Notes under the pieces: model-generated
The model's input: only the letters and a program-made list of their open reading frames with translations
What the model was told of the DNA's origin: nothing
Databases searched by the model: none
Made by a program: the position numbers and the translations under genes
NCBI RefSeq assembly: GCF_000805385.1
Contig: NZ_JTJW01000006.1
Location: 186,001 to 250,000, forward strand
Direction of reading: 5' to 3'
DNA: 64,000 nt
Origin: Mycolicibacterium setense
Lineage (GTDB): Bacteria > Actinomycetota > Actinomycetes > Mycobacteriales > Mycobacteriaceae
Shown: one piece after another, positions 53,361-63,276 of the stretch
Position numbering within the stretch: the first letter of the stretch is position 1
Layout of the letters: every line of letters begins with the position of its first letter

Positions 53361-54592
53361 CCGTCCGTGCGATCGACGATGTCGCCAAGATGTTCGCCAC
53401 CCCGTCGGCGTACACCGACGAGGTGACATTGCACGCGGACCTGGCCCACCTGCGGGCCAACGCCCCGGTGTCCTGGGTCGAGGTACCCGACTATGCCCCG
53501 TTCTGGGCGATCACCAAGCACGCAGACATCATGGAGATCGAGCGTGCCAACGACATCTTCACCAACTCGCCGCGCCCGGTATTGGTCACGCGCGAGGGTG
53601 ACGAGCAGCAGGCCGCCATCGGAATCCGGACGTTGATCCACACGGACGACCCACTACATCGCGACCTGCGGGCCATCGGAGCCAACTGGTTCCGGCCAAA
53701 GGCAATGCGCGCGTTGAAGGATCGCGCCGACGAACTGGCCAAGCGGTTCGTCGACAAAATGGTCGATGAGGGGCCAGAATGCGATTTCGTGCAGCAGGTC
53801 GCCGTGAACTATCCGCTGTACATGATCATGACGCTGCTCGGGGTGCCCGAGTCCGACTTTGCGTTCATGCTCAAGCTCACCCAGGAGCTGTTCGGCAGCG
53901 ACGACGACGAGTTCAAGCGCGGGGCCAGCATGGAGGAGCAGGGCATGGCGCTGCTCGAGATGTTCCAGTACTTCACCGAACTGACGGCCTCGCGTCGGGC
54001 GAATCCGACCGATGACTTGGCTTCCACGATCGCCAACGCCACGCTGGACGGCGAGCCGCTGTCCGATATCGACACCGTTTCCTATTACGCGATCATCGCC
54101 GCTGCCGGCCACGACACCAGCAGTGCCAGCATTTCCGGCGGCATGCACGCGCTGCTACAGAATCCCGACCAACTGGCCCGGCTGCAGAACGACATGAGTC
54201 TGATGCCGCTCGCGGTTGAGGAGATGGTCCGGTGGACGACGCCGGTCAAGGAGTTCATGCGTACCGCACAACAGGACTACGAAATTCGTGGTGTACGCAT
54301 TGCGAAGGGTGAGTCGGTACTGCTGTCCTATGTCTCGGGTAACCGCGACGAGGACGTCTTCGTCGATCCGTTCCGCTTCGATGTCGGGCGAGATCCCAAC
54401 AAACACATAGCGTTCGGCTATGGTGTGCATTTCTGTCTCGGTGCCGCACTGGCCCGGATGGAGATCAACAGCTTCTTCTCCGAGTTGCTACCGCGGTTGC
54501 GCTCCGCTGAGCTCGTCGGCGTACCGCAGCACATGGCCACCACGTTCGTCGGCGGGCTCAAGCACCTGCCGGTGCGCTACTCGCTGCGTTAG
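53357..54592 (+). CDS. Cytochrome P450
   Basis: A 411-residue bacterial P450 with I-helix IIAAAGHDTSSASISGG (Gly-His-Asp-Thr), K-helix EEMVRWTTP and heme loop FGYGVHFCLGAALAR (Cys360). The AGHDTT-like I-helix resembles that of the steroid/terpene-active CYP125/CYP142-related group, a weak hint of substrate type. ATG 53357 is supported by TGAGGAGC, and overlaps the LLM stop. It converges on the amidohydrolase gene at a perfect inverted repeat. Confidence 0.92.
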   Translation: MTVRAIDDVAKMFATPSAYTDEVTLHADLAHLRANAPVSWVEVPDYAPFWAITKHADIMEIERANDIFTNSPRPVLVTREGDEQQAAIGIRTLIHTDDPLHRDLRAIGANWFRPKAMRALKDRADELAKRFVDKMVDEGPECDFVQQVAVNYPLYMIMTLLGVPESDFAFMLKLTQELFGSDDDEFKRGASMEEQGMALLEMFQYFTELTASRRANPTDDLASTIANATLDGEPLSDIDTVSYYAIIAAAGHDTSSASISGGMHALLQNPDQLARLQNDMSLMPLAVEEMVRWTTPVKEFMRTAQQDYEIRGVRIAKGESVLLSYVSGNRDEDVFVDPFRFDVGRDPNKHIAFGYGVHFCLGAALARMEINSFFSELLPRLRSAELVGVPQHMATTFVGGLKHLPVRYSLR

Positions 54593-54598
54593 GCGCGC

Positions 54599-54656
54599 CG
54601 AGCAGACGTAGAGTCGCACAAAACAACGCTGTTTCGTGCGACTCTACGTCTGCTCG
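54599..54656. repeat. Inverted-repeat element, family A, perfect 21-base arms
   Basis: Arms 54599-54619 and 54636-54656 (CGAGCAGACG... and ...CGTCTGCTCG) are exact complements around a 16-base loop that can itself pair AAACA with TGTTT. It fills the gap between the P450 and amidohydrolase stops and is the best-preserved copy of the family. Confidence 0.82.
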
Positions 54657-54669
54657 CGGGAAGCTCGCG

Positions 54670-55956
54670 CTACTCGGAGCCCGAGTTCCCCCGCGCTGCG
54701 GCATGCAGCGCGTCACCGCGGCTACCCTGCTCATGGTGGCTCAGCGCCTGGATCGAAACATCATGACCCTCAGCAGATTTGCGCAGTGCGCCCACGGTGG
54801 CCTGCTCGCGCGAGATGTGGGTGAACGGATCGAACGAGTACCAGCGCATGGCGTTCTCGTACGTCATCTTGTTGATCTCGTCGTCGGGCACATTGTTTTC
54901 GGTCAGCACATCCCACAACTCCTCGGGTGCACCTGGCCACATCGAGTCGCTGTGCGGGTAATCGGCCTCCCACGCGATGTTGTCGATGCCGATCTTGTTG
55001 CGCAGGGTCACGCCGACCGGGTCGGAGATGAAGCAGGTCAGGAAGTGCTCACGGAACACCTCGCTGGGGAGCTTGCCGCCGAAGTTCTGGTGCGTCCAGG
55101 TCGAGTGCATCTCGTAGGTGCGGTCGACGCGCTCCAGGAAGTACGGGATCCAGCCCGTGCCGCCCTCGGACAGTCCGATCTTGAGATCCGGATAGTCCTT
55201 GACGGGCTTGGACCACAACAGATCCGCGGCGGCCTGCACGATGTTCATCGGCTGCAGGGTGATCATCACGTCCAGTGGCGCGTCCGGGGCGGTGATGGCC
55301 AGCTTGCCCGACGACCCGATGTGCACGTTGAGCACGGTGTTGGTGTCGCACAACGCCTTCCACAGCGGGGTCCAGTAATCGTCGTGGAAGCTCGGGTAAC
55401 CCATCGCCGCCGGATTCTCGCTGAACGTCAGCGCGTGCACACCCTTCTTCGACACCCGGCGGACCTCGGCGGCGCAGGCCTCGGCATCCCAGATCACCGG
55501 CAGCGCCATCGGAATGAAGCGGGCCGGGTAGGCGCCGCACCACTCGTCGATGTGCCAGTCGTTGTAGGCCTGGACCAGAGCCAGGGAGAACTCCGGATCC
55601 TCGGTGGCGAACAGGCGGCCGGCGAAACCGGGGAAGGACGGGAAGCAGATGGAGCCGAGGATGCCGCCGGCGTTCATGTCCTTGACGCGCTCATCGACGT
55701 TGAAACAGCCCTTGCGGATCTCGTCCAAGCCCTGCGGTTCCAGGCCGTATTCCTCCTTGGGTCGGCCGGCGACCGCGTTCAGTGCGACGTTGGGAATGAC
55801 GATGTCGCGAAACTGCCAGGTATCGCTGCCATCCGGGTTGTGCACCAGGCGTGGCGCCTCATCGGCGTACTTCTTGGGAAGGTGATTCTTGAACATGTCA
55901 GGTGGTTCGACGATGTGATCGTCCACGCTGATCAGGATCATGTCGTCTTTGTTCAC
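54670..55956 (-). CDS. Amidohydrolase-family protein (428 residues)
   Basis: An amidohydrolase_2-type protein with ISVDDHIVEPPDMF at residues 9-22, NVHIGSSGK and WEADYPHSDSMW at the later metal-site positions. It is a different subgroup from those at 15563 and 24610. The start is GTG 55956 (MNKDDMIL). The C-terminal 30 residues are low in conservation-like character (HDVSIQALSHHEQGSRGDALH). A weak operator-like sequence, ACCGTATGGACGACAGT (55983-55999, 10 of 14), is 27 bases upstream. Confidence 0.87.
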   Translation of the reverse strand: MNKDDMILISVDDHIVEPPDMFKNHLPKKYADEAPRLVHNPDGSDTWQFRDIVIPNVALNAVAGRPKEEYGLEPQGLDEIRKGCFNVDERVKDMNAGGILGSICFPSFPGFAGRLFATEDPEFSLALVQAYNDWHIDEWCGAYPARFIPMALPVIWDAEACAAEVRRVSKKGVHALTFSENPAAMGYPSFHDDYWTPLWKALCDTNTVLNVHIGSSGKLAITAPDAPLDVMITLQPMNIVQAAADLLWSKPVKDYPDLKIGLSEGGTGWIPYFLERVDRTYEMHSTWTHQNFGGKLPSEVFREHFLTCFISDPVGVTLRNKIGIDNIAWEADYPHSDSMWPGAPEELWDVLTENNVPDDEINKMTYENAMRWYSFDPFTHISREQATVGALRKSAEGHDVSIQALSHHEQGSRGDALHAAARGNSGSE

Positions 55957-56047
55957 GAACGCACTCCATTCACGACGGCCTTACCGTATGGACGACAGTT
56001 TAGCCGGACGCGACGGCCTCAGGCCAGGCCATCAGCACATTCGTCCC

Positions 56048-56251
56048 TCAGCAGCAGCGCGCGCCCGGATTGGCCTCCGTGTTGCGGTGCCGCATCTTCC
56101 AGTAATCCCGCTCGGACAGCACCGGCTCGCCCGGGTGGGTGCGTTCGCGGTGTGCGACGTAGCGGCGATAGTGGTTGTCGCCCATCAATGTTGACCAGTA
56201 CCACCCGATGTGGCGTGCGGCCTGGCGTGTGCTCCGGGCAAGGCGTCCCAC
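56048..56251 (-). CDS. YbdD/YjiX-family small protein paired with CstA
   Basis: A 67-residue protein (HIGWYWSTLMGDNHYRRYVAHRERTHPGEPVLSERDYWKMRHR) of the YbdD/YjiX (DUF466) family, which in many bacteria is encoded directly after cstA and is needed for pyruvate uptake by CstA-type transporters. The start is GTG 56251, chosen because a perfect AAGGAGGTG lies at ideal distance; this puts it 67 bases inside the cstA 3' end, in another frame. It ends with the dicysteine GARCC. Confidence 0.87.
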   Translation of the reverse strand: MGRLARSTRQAARHIGWYWSTLMGDNHYRRYVAHRERTHPGEPVLSERDYWKMRHRNTEANPGARCC

Positions 56252-58491
56252 TGCTTCTGCACCTCCTTCTCGGCCGGTGAGGCGATCAATCCTGACGGTG
56301 CGAACATGCGCGATGGGACTTCCTCGTCGACTGCCAGCGGCCGGCCGGCCCCTCGCAGCGCCTGTAGAGCCATCACCACGCCCGCGATGAACACGATCAG
56401 CACCAGCACCGCGAAGACCACCGACAGGGTGCCCTGGATGAAGGTGTTGCGGATGACCGCGTCGATCTGATCGGGGTTCTTCGCCGCGCCGAACGTCGAC
56501 TTTCCGGCCTCCTGCGCCGCGACGTACTGCGAATGCTGCTTCCAGTAACCGACTTTCGGATCGGCGGAGAAGATCTTCTGCCACGATGCCGTCATCGTCA
56601 CCGTGAGATCCCACAGCAATGGAAGCCCCGGAATCCAGGCCCACTTCACCAATCCGCGCTTGATCACCACCACCGTGACCACGGTCAGCGCGATCGCCGC
56701 CAGGAGCTGGTTGGCGATGCCGAACAGCGGGAACAACGTGTTGATGCCGCCCAGCGGGTCGGTGACGCCCATCAGCAGAATCGAACCCCACGCGGCGACC
56801 ACGATGAGGCTGCAGGCCCAGGCGCCCACTCGCCAGCTGGGATTCTGCAGCTTCTTCAGCGGGCCACCGAGATTGCCCAGGCCATCCGACAGCATGAACC
56901 GCGCGACCCGGGTACCGGCGTCGACCGTGGTGAGGATGAACAACGCCTCGAACATGATCGCGAAGTGGTACCAGAAGGCCTTCAGGCTTTCCCCGCCGAA
57001 CACCTGGTGCAGCACCTCGGACATGCCGAAGGCCAGAGTCGGCGCACCGCCGGTGCGCGACACGACGGAATTCTCACCCACGCCCTCGGCCGCGGCGGTG
57101 ATCTCCTGCGCGGTGATCGGCTGACCGGACAGGCCAAGGCCATTGACATAGTCGGCCGCGGTCTGGGCTGTCGTACCGGTGGAAGCGGTCGGTGCATTGA
57201 TCGCGAAATACAGGTGCTGGTTGAGGATGGCCGCGGTGATCAGGGCCATGATCGCGACGAACGACTCGGTGAGCATGCCGCCGTAGCCGATCAGCCGCAT
57301 CTGGCTTTCCTTCTCCAGCAGCTTCGGCGTGGTGCCCGAGGAGATCAGCGCGTGAAAGCCCGACAGTGCACCGCAGGCGATGGTGATGAACAAGAACGGG
57401 AACAACGAGCCGGCGAACACCGGGCCGGTACCGCTGGCGGCGAACTGCGAGATCGCGGGCGCCTGCATGACCGGCCGGGCGATCAGGATGCCGACGGCCA
57501 ACAGCGCGATGGTCCCGACCTTCATGAACGTGGACAGATAGTCACGCGGGGCCAACAGGAACCAGACCGGCAGTACCGAGGCGGCCAGGCCGTAGATGAT
57601 GATGCACCAGGACAGCGTGACCTTCGAGAGCGTGAACCAGTCGGCACCCCAGGATGTTTCGGCCACCCATCCGCCGGAGATCACCGCGAGCAGCAGCAGC
57701 GCGACGCCGATCAGCGACACTTCCGACACCCGGCCGGGCCGGAAGAACCGCAGGTACAGGCCCATGAAGATGGCGATCGGGATCGTCATCGCGATCGAGA
57801 ACACGCCCCAGGGGCTTTCCGCCAGCGCGTTGACCACGACCAGGGCCAGCACCGCCAGCAGGATCACCATGATGACCAGCACGCCGACGATCGCCGCGAC
57901 ACCGCCGACCACGCCGAGCTCGTCGCGCGCCATCTGCCCGAGCGAGCGGCCGCGGCGACGGACGGAGATGGACAACACCAGGTAGTCCTGGACGCAGCCG
58001 GCCACCACGGCGCCGATGATGATCCAGATCGTTCCCGGCAGATAGCCCATCTGCATGGCCAGCACCGGGCCGACCAGCGGACCGGCGCCGGCGATCGCGG
58101 CGAAGTGATGACCGAACAGCACCCGCCGGTCGGTCGGCATGTAATCCGTGCCGTTGTCGAAAAGCTCTGCCGGCGTGGCATTGTCGTCACGCGGCCGGAC
58201 GATCTTCATCTCGATCAGCCGGGCGTAGAACCGGAAGCCGATGACATAGGTGCAGATCGCGGCGATCACGAACCAGACCGCGTTGACCGTCTCCCCGCGG
58301 AAGAACGCGATCACCGCCCAGGCGATCGCGCCCAGTACGGCGACGGTGGCGAAGATCGCCTTGTGCTTGGCGCCGATCGGAGAGCGGTCGACGATCGCCA
58401 CCGGCGGGAGGTCCTTGTCGGTGCGGATATAGGTGATGTCGCCGTCGTGCTCCTCGATGCGATCCGCCGGTGGGGCATCCGGTGTTGCCAC
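56185..58491 (-). CDS. cstA: Carbon starvation protein CstA (peptide/pyruvate transporter family)
   Basis: A 768-residue integral membrane protein with about 16-18 hydrophobic segments. CstA hallmarks include FFRGETVNAVWF, GHHFAAIAGAGPLVGPVLAMQMGYLPGTIWIIIGAV, VVGGVAAIVG, GALSGFHALISSGTTPK and LFILTTVDAGTRVARF. CstA proteins import peptides or pyruvate during carbon starvation. There is a hydrophilic N-terminal extension of about 45 residues relative to E. coli. ATG 58491; the 113-base upstream gap shows no clear palindrome. It is co-transcribed with the YbdD-like gene that overlaps its end. Confidence 0.94.
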   Translation of the reverse strand: MATPDAPPADRIEEHDGDITYIRTDKDLPPVAIVDRSPIGAKHKAIFATVAVLGAIAWAVIAFFRGETVNAVWFVIAAICTYVIGFRFYARLIEMKIVRPRDDNATPAELFDNGTDYMPTDRRVLFGHHFAAIAGAGPLVGPVLAMQMGYLPGTIWIIIGAVVAGCVQDYLVLSISVRRRGRSLGQMARDELGVVGGVAAIVGVLVIMVILLAVLALVVVNALAESPWGVFSIAMTIPIAIFMGLYLRFFRPGRVSEVSLIGVALLLLAVISGGWVAETSWGADWFTLSKVTLSWCIIIYGLAASVLPVWFLLAPRDYLSTFMKVGTIALLAVGILIARPVMQAPAISQFAASGTGPVFAGSLFPFLFITIACGALSGFHALISSGTTPKLLEKESQMRLIGYGGMLTESFVAIMALITAAILNQHLYFAINAPTASTGTTAQTAADYVNGLGLSGQPITAQEITAAAEGVGENSVVSRTGGAPTLAFGMSEVLHQVFGGESLKAFWYHFAIMFEALFILTTVDAGTRVARFMLSDGLGNLGGPLKKLQNPSWRVGAWACSLIVVAAWGSILLMGVTDPLGGINTLFPLFGIANQLLAAIALTVVTVVVIKRGLVKWAWIPGLPLLWDLTVTMTASWQKIFSADPKVGYWKQHSQYVAAQEAGKSTFGAAKNPDQIDAVIRNTFIQGTLSVVFAVLVLIVFIAGVVMALQALRGAGRPLAVDEEVPSRMFAPSGLIASPAEKEVQKQWDALPGAHARPHATSGGTGQH

Positions 58492-58604
58492 GGTCTCTCC
58501 TTGCTTGCCCAGTGTCGTGCGCGTCGCCTGAATCCTTCCATCGCGCCAAACCGCGTGGCATCGAATCCCGGTTTCCGCACCCTAACCAGGAAACCGAGGA
58601 CAGG

Positions 58605-60128
58605 TCAGGTGAGGAATGCGCGCACGGTATCGATCGTGTCCGCTTCGTCGGGAGTCTTGTCGTCGCGGTAGCGCAGCACTCGGGCGAACCGCAGGGCGAC
58701 CCCACCGGGGTACCGGCTCGACCGCTGGACGCCGTCGAAGGCGATCTCGACGACCTGCTCCGGCCGGACCGTGACCACCCAGCCGTCGTCGCCGACCTGC
58801 AGTTCCCGGAAGCGCTCGGTCTGCCACGCCAGCATCGCATCGGTCATGCCCTTGAACGTCTTGCCCAGCATCACGTATCCGCCGGTGTCCGGATCTCTGG
58901 CCCCCAGATGAATGTTGGAGAGCTTGCCGGTGCGTCGCCCCGAGCCGCGTTCGACGGCAAGCACGACGAGATCGAGCGTGTGCACGGGCTTGACCTTGAG
59001 CCAGCCGGCACCGCGGCGGCCCGCTTCATACGGGGCCGCCGGCGACTTCGCCATCACGCCCTCATGGCCGGCGGCCAGGGTACGGTCCAGAAACTCTTGC
59101 GCGACCGCGGTATCCGAGGTGACGACGCGATCGACGCGCCGGTCGTGCGGGACCAGTGCGTCGAGTGCGGCCAGCCGCTGATCGGTGGGCAGATCGAGCA
59201 GGTCCCGGCCATCGACGTGCAGCAGATCGAAGAAGAACACCGACAACGGTTCGAGGTCGTTCGGGGTCTTGCGGCCGAACCTGGCGGCGGTGACCTGAAA
59301 GGGGTGCGGGCGGTTGTCCGGGCGCAGCGCGATGGCCTCGGCGTAGGCGATCAGATCGGTGGCCGGCAGGGCCAGCGTCGCCGCGACCACCTCGGGCAAC
59401 CGGATGGTGACATCGTCGAGGCTGCGCGTGAACACCGACACCTCCGATCCCTTGCGATGGATCTGTACCCGGGCGCCATCGAGCTTTGCCTCCAAAATTA
59501 CTGTGCCGCCCAGCCGTTCGAGCGCATCCTCCACCGCGGTCGCCGTCTGCGCGAGCATCGGGCCGACCGGGCGGCCGACCTGCAGCTGGAACTCCGCCAG
59601 GGCTTCGCGGCCGCCGGTGGCCGCCGCGGCGGCAACGGCGGGCAGATCACCCGCGAGCATCGCGGCGCGCCGTACCTCGGCGGCGGGTATGCCGGAGGCA
59701 CGGGCCACCGCGTCGGCCATCACCCCGGCCAGGGCGCCCTGGCGTAGCTCGCCGCCGAGGAGCCGCCGTAGGAAGGTCTGCTCGGTTTCCGTGGCTGTCG
59801 CGAAAAGGCCCCGCACCAACTCGGCACGCTGAGCCTGCGAGCCCTTGCCCGCGGTGTTCTTGATCTCGCTGAACGCCGCGTCGACGCCGGTGACGGTCAA
59901 GGAGGGGATCTCGGCCGGCGGCGGTAGTGAGCGCAGCGCCGCCCACCCGACACCGATCTGGCGTTGGGGGAGCTCCCCGGACAGCCAGGACACCGTGACC
60001 GCCACGGTGCGGGCGTCTGCCTCCGCGGCGGCCACGGCCAGCACGGCCGCGATGCGGTCGATCTTTGTCAGGCGCGCGGATGTACCCGCGATGTCGGCAG
60101 ATGCGGCGGCGACGTCGGCGAGCAACAC
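58605..60128 (-). CDS. ligB: ATP-dependent DNA ligase LigB
   Basis: A 507-residue ATP-dependent DNA ligase. The adenylation site is [13 protein letters not shown] with Lys215 (KxDG motif), and later motifs include [42 protein letters not shown] and the OB-fold end ([21 protein letters not shown]). Length and the N-terminal non-catalytic domain match mycobacterial LigB, one of the accessory ATP ligases beside the essential NAD-dependent LigA. Start ATG 60128. Confidence 0.93.
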   Translation of the reverse strand: MLLADVAAASADIAGTSARLTKIDRIAAVLAVAAAEADARTVAVTVSWLSGELPQRQIGVGWAALRSLPPPAEIPSLTVTGVDAAFSEIKNTAGKGSQAQRAELVRGLFATATETEQTFLRRLLGGELRQGALAGVMADAVARASGIPAAEVRRAAMLAGDLPAVAAAAATGGREALAEFQLQVGRPVGPMLAQTATAVEDALERLGGTVILEAKLDGARVQIHRKGSEVSVFTRSLDDVTIRLPEVVAATLALPATDLIAYAEAIALRPDNRPHPFQVTAARFGRKTPNDLEPLSVFFFDLLHVDGRDLLDLPTDQRLAALDALVPHDRRVDRVVTSDTAVAQEFLDRTLAAGHEGVMAKSPAAPYEAGRRGAGWLKVKPVHTLDLVVLAVERGSGRRTGKLSNIHLGARDPDTGGYVMLGKTFKGMTDAMLAWQTERFRELQVGDDGWVVTVRPEQVVEIAFDGVQRSSRYPGGVALRFARVLRYRDDKTPDEADTIDTVRAFLT

Positions 60129-60149
60129 GTGATCAGCGTGCCACGAGGC

Positions 60150-60530
60150 TCAGACAACCTCCGGCGTTTGGTTGAGCACCTGCGTCAGCACGGCGGCCTG
60201 CGACTGCAGATCCGACGCTCGTTCATGGTGCCCGTTGGCGATGTATTCGTCTGCCGCCGTGAGCCGTTCATCGACCTCGGCCTGAATGAGGCCGCGAATC
60301 TCGCGATCGCTGAGCACCCGGCGGGCGACCTCGGTCGAGCCCACGCCCGACACCGCGCCTGCGATCGGTCCGCCGGTGCGGGTATCGGTCTGATCGGGCG
60401 CCGGTGTCTCGGCATTGTCGATGGCACTCAACGCCGACCGGATCGCGGTGACGCCGGTGGTGTCACGGGATTTGCGCGCCGACAGCAGCGTCTCGCGGAG
60501 TCGGTCGCGCCAGCGCTGGGCAGGTGTCAT
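60150..60530 (-). CDS. GatB/YqeY-like domain protein
   Basis: A 126-residue YqeY-like protein: two helical regions with WRDRLRETLLSARKSRDTTGVTAIRSALSAIDNAE and LSDREIRGLIQAEVDERLTAADEYIANGHHERA, followed by a helix-rich end. YqeY is related to the tail domain of the GatB amidotransferase subunit that contacts tRNA, but the stand-alone protein has no firm function. It lies 21 bases upstream of ligB on the same strand and is probably co-transcribed. Confidence 0.84.
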   Translation of the reverse strand: MTPAQRWRDRLRETLLSARKSRDTTGVTAIRSALSAIDNAETPAPDQTDTRTGGPIAGAVSGVGSTEVARRVLSDREIRGLIQAEVDERLTAADEYIANGHHERASDLQSQAAVLTQVLNQTPEVV

Positions 60531-60696
60531 GGCAGGCGAACCTAATCGGGTCGTGGGCCGGCGTCGAGGGATTTACGCACGGTGGCGGTGCAACGGAGAT
60601 CGGCGCGGGCATCCGGAGAGAACCCGAAAGGCTTACGGGAAGGGTTGATGAGATAGGTTGCATTACGATTTCGGTCATTTTTGGAAAGGAAGCTAG

Positions 60697-61464
60697 ATGG
60701 AGATCGAAGGCAAGAAGGCCATCGTCGTCGGCGGCGCGTCGGGCTTCGGCCGGGCCACCGCGGAGGCATTGGCCAAGCGTGGAGCGAGCGTGGCCGTGCT
60801 GGACCGGCCGCAATCCAAGGGGCAGGAAGTGGCCGACGCGATCGGCGGCTCGTTCTTCCCCGTCGACGTCACCGACTTCGACGGCACCGAGAAGGTGCTG
60901 GAAGAGGCGGTCACCGCCCTGGGGGGCCTGCACATCATCGTGACCACCGCAGGTGGGGGTATCGGTGAGCGCACCATCAAGAAGGACGGCCCGCACAGCC
61001 TGGACTCGTTCCGCTCCACCATCGACCTCAACCTGATCGGCACGTTCAACATCAGCCGGCTCGCCGCCTGGCACATGAGCAAGAACGAGCCCGTCGATGC
61101 CGAGGCCGAGGAGCGCGGCGTCATCATCAACACCGCCTCCATCGCGGCGTTCGAGGGCCAGATCGGGCAGGTCGCCTACACCGCGTCCAAGGCCGCCATC
61201 GCCGGCATGTGCCTGACCATGGCGCGCGACCTGGGCAGCCTCGGCATTCGCGTGCTGGCCATCGCGCCGAGCCTGTTCGCCACCGGCCTGACCGAGGGCA
61301 TCCCCGACGAGTTCGCCGCGGTGCTCACCAAGGACGCCGCCTTCCCCAAGCGCCTGGGCAAGCCGGAGGAGTACGCCAAGCTCGCGGTCGCGATCGCCGA
61401 GAACCCGATGCTCAACGGGCAGTGCCTGCGTTTGGACGCCGGTCAGCGCTTCGCCCCCAAGTAG
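60697..61464 (+). CDS. Short-chain dehydrogenase (3-hydroxyacyl-CoA/17-beta-HSD10 type)
   Basis: A 255-residue SDR with the cofactor motif GGASGFG (12-18), INTASIAAFEGQIGQVAYTASKAAIAGM with Ser, Tyr and Lys, and APSLFATGLTEGIPDE. The FEGQIGQxAYxASK segment is characteristic of type II 3-hydroxyacyl-CoA dehydrogenases. ATG 60697 follows GGAAAGGAAG. The 166-base gap upstream has no obvious operator of the main family. A 15-base inverted repeat follows the stop. Confidence 0.9.
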   Translation: MEIEGKKAIVVGGASGFGRATAEALAKRGASVAVLDRPQSKGQEVADAIGGSFFPVDVTDFDGTEKVLEEAVTALGGLHIIVTTAGGGIGERTIKKDGPHSLDSFRSTIDLNLIGTFNISRLAAWHMSKNEPVDAEAEERGVIINTASIAAFEGQIGQVAYTASKAAIAGMCLTMARDLGSLGIRVLAIAPSLFATGLTEGIPDEFAAVLTKDAAFPKRLGKPEEYAKLAVAIAENPMLNGQCLRLDAGQRFAPK

Positions 61465-61469
61465 AGTGA

Positions 61470-61516
61470 ATTCCGGCGTGATCGAGGACGCCCAGCGTCA
61501 CCGATCACGCCGGAAT
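61470..61516. terminator. Inverted repeat after the SDR, before poxB
   Basis: ATTCCGGCGTGATCG (61470-61484) and its exact complement (61502-61516) surround a 17-base loop. It begins 6 bases after the SDR stop and ends 19 bases before the poxB ATG, so it most likely ends the SDR transcript. There is no U-tract. Confidence 0.62.
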
Positions 61517-61535
61517 CGCATACCGGGGAGGCGCA

Positions 61536-63272
61536 ATGGCGACCATCGCAGACCAGGTCATCTCCGCACTGACACTGAGCGGGGTGCGACGGGTCTACGG
61601 CCTGCCCGGCGACAGTCTCAACGGCTTCACCGACGCCATCCGCCGCAGCGGTGACATCGCCTGGGAACACGTCCGGCACGAGGAGACCGCTGCCTTCGCC
61701 GCGGCCGCCGATGCCGCGCTGACCGGGCAATTGGCCGTATGCGCGGGTAGTTGCGGTCCAGGCAATCTGCACCTGATCAACGGGCTGTTCGACGCCAACC
61801 GCAGCCGCGTCCCGGTGCTGGCCATCGCCGCCCACATTCCGCGGACCGAAATCGGGTCGGAGTACTTCCAGGAAACCCACCCGCAGGACCTGTTTCGCGA
61901 GTGCAGCGTGTACTGCGAGCTCGTCAGCACCCCCGAGATGCTGCCGCGAATCCTCGCGATGGCCATGCGTGCCGCGATCGAGGACAGCGGCGTCGCCGTC
62001 GTCGTCATCCCCGGCGAGATCTTCCTGCAACGCGCCGGGGGCACCGATTGGACGTCGCGCCCGGTGCGGCCCACCCGATCGATCGCGCGTCCGGACGATG
62101 AGGCGGTGCGCCGGGCTGCCGACATCCTCAACAACGCCGAGCGCGTCACGATCCTGGGTGGTGCCGGCGTGGCCGGATCGCACGACGCCCTGATCGAACT
62201 GGCGTCCACCCTGCAAGCCCCGATCGTCCATGCGTTGCGGGGCAAGGAATTCATCGAGTACGACAACCCGTTCGATGTCGGGATGACGGGACTCCTCGGT
62301 TTCGCCTCGGGTTACAAGGCCATCAAAGAAGCCGACACCCTGCTGATGCTGGGCACCGACTTTCCGTATCAGCAGTTCTATCCCGAGGGTGCCACCGTCA
62401 TCCAGGTCGACATCCGCGGCCGCAACCTCGGCCGCCGCACGCCGATTGATCTCGGCCTGCGCGGCAGCGTCAGAGACACCTTGGCCGCCCTGCAGCCGCT
62501 GCTGCGACCCAAGAGCAACCGGGACCACCTGGACCGGTCACTACGCCACTACCGCAAGACCCGCGCCACGCTGGACTCACTGGCGGTCAACGACCGGGAC
62601 AAGACCCCGATCCGCCCGGAATATGTTGCCGCGCTGGCCAACCGGCTCGCCACCGACGACGCGGTGTTCACCTGCGATGTCGGGTCCCCTGTGGTGTGGG
62701 CGGCCCGATACCTGACCATGAACGGCCGGCGCAGGCTCATCGGATCGTTCAACCACGGCACCATGGCCAACGCACTGCCGCACGCGATCGGCGCGCAGAC
62801 CGTGTTCCCCGACCGGCAGGTGATCGCACTTGCCGGCGACGGAGGCCTGACCATGCTCTTCGGTGAGCTGGTCACGCTGATCCAGAACGGGCTGCCGGTC
62901 AAGCTGATCGTGTTCAACAACTCGTCGCTGAATTTCGTCGAACTCGAGATGAAGGCCGCGGGCATCGTCACGTTCGGCACCGACCTGGTCAATCCGGACT
63001 TCGCCGCCGTGGCCCGGTCCATGGGCATCTTCGGAAGGCGGGTCACCGAACCGGCAGACCTCGAAGGCGCCATTGCCGACGCCTTCGCGCACGACGGCCC
63101 CGCCCTCGTCGACGTCGTCACCGCCCGCCAGGAACTGTCGATACCGCCGGCCATCACCGTCGAACAGGCCAAGGGCTTCTCGCTCTATGCGATCCGCACC
63201 ATCCTGGCCGGGCGCGGCGACGAACTGCTGGACCTGGTCACCACCAACGTCGCCCGCCGCATCCTGGACTGA
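61536..63272 (+). CDS. poxB: Pyruvate dehydrogenase (quinone)/pyruvate oxidase, PoxB-like
   Basis: A 578-residue thiamine-diphosphate enzyme of PoxB length. It has the catalytic Glu in HVRHEETAAFAAAA (about residue 50), the FAD-binding middle domain (TILGGAGVAGSHDAL, DTLLMLGTDFPYQQFYP), and the ThDP/Mg motif GDGGLTMLFGELVTLIQNGLPVKLIVFNNSSLNF. The end (NFVELEMKAAGI and later residues) matches PoxB. It would oxidise pyruvate to acetate and CO2 with electrons to quinone at the membrane. ATG 61536 follows GGGGAGG. Confidence 0.92.
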   Translation: MATIADQVISALTLSGVRRVYGLPGDSLNGFTDAIRRSGDIAWEHVRHEETAAFAAAADAALTGQLAVCAGSCGPGNLHLINGLFDANRSRVPVLAIAAHIPRTEIGSEYFQETHPQDLFRECSVYCELVSTPEMLPRILAMAMRAAIEDSGVAVVVIPGEIFLQRAGGTDWTSRPVRPTRSIARPDDEAVRRAADILNNAERVTILGGAGVAGSHDALIELASTLQAPIVHALRGKEFIEYDNPFDVGMTGLLGFASGYKAIKEADTLLMLGTDFPYQQFYPEGATVIQVDIRGRNLGRRTPIDLGLRGSVRDTLAALQPLLRPKSNRDHLDRSLRHYRKTRATLDSLAVNDRDKTPIRPEYVAALANRLATDDAVFTCDVGSPVVWAARYLTMNGRRRLIGSFNHGTMANALPHAIGAQTVFPDRQVIALAGDGGLTMLFGELVTLIQNGLPVKLIVFNNSSLNFVELEMKAAGIVTFGTDLVNPDFAAVARSMGIFGRRVTEPADLEGAIADAFAHDGPALVDVVTARQELSIPPAITVEQAKGFSLYAIRTILAGRGDELLDLVTTNVARRILD

Positions 63273-63276
63273 CCGC

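Noticed and set aside
54599..54656. Repeat arms considered as part of a CRISPR array
   Set aside because: Copies are single, kilobases apart, inverted and without regular spacers; no cas genes are present.
56533..58671. A 712-codon open frame on the plus strand opposite cstA
   Set aside because: It is the antisense frame of a strongly conserved membrane-protein gene. The translation is rich in Arg, Asp, His and Gln with no recognisable domain, as expected from high-GC codon bias.
60531..60696. A candidate promoter or riboswitch before the SDR at 60697
   Set aside because: A TACGAT-like -10 box is visible, but spacing to any -35 is poor and no conserved RNA fold is recognisable.
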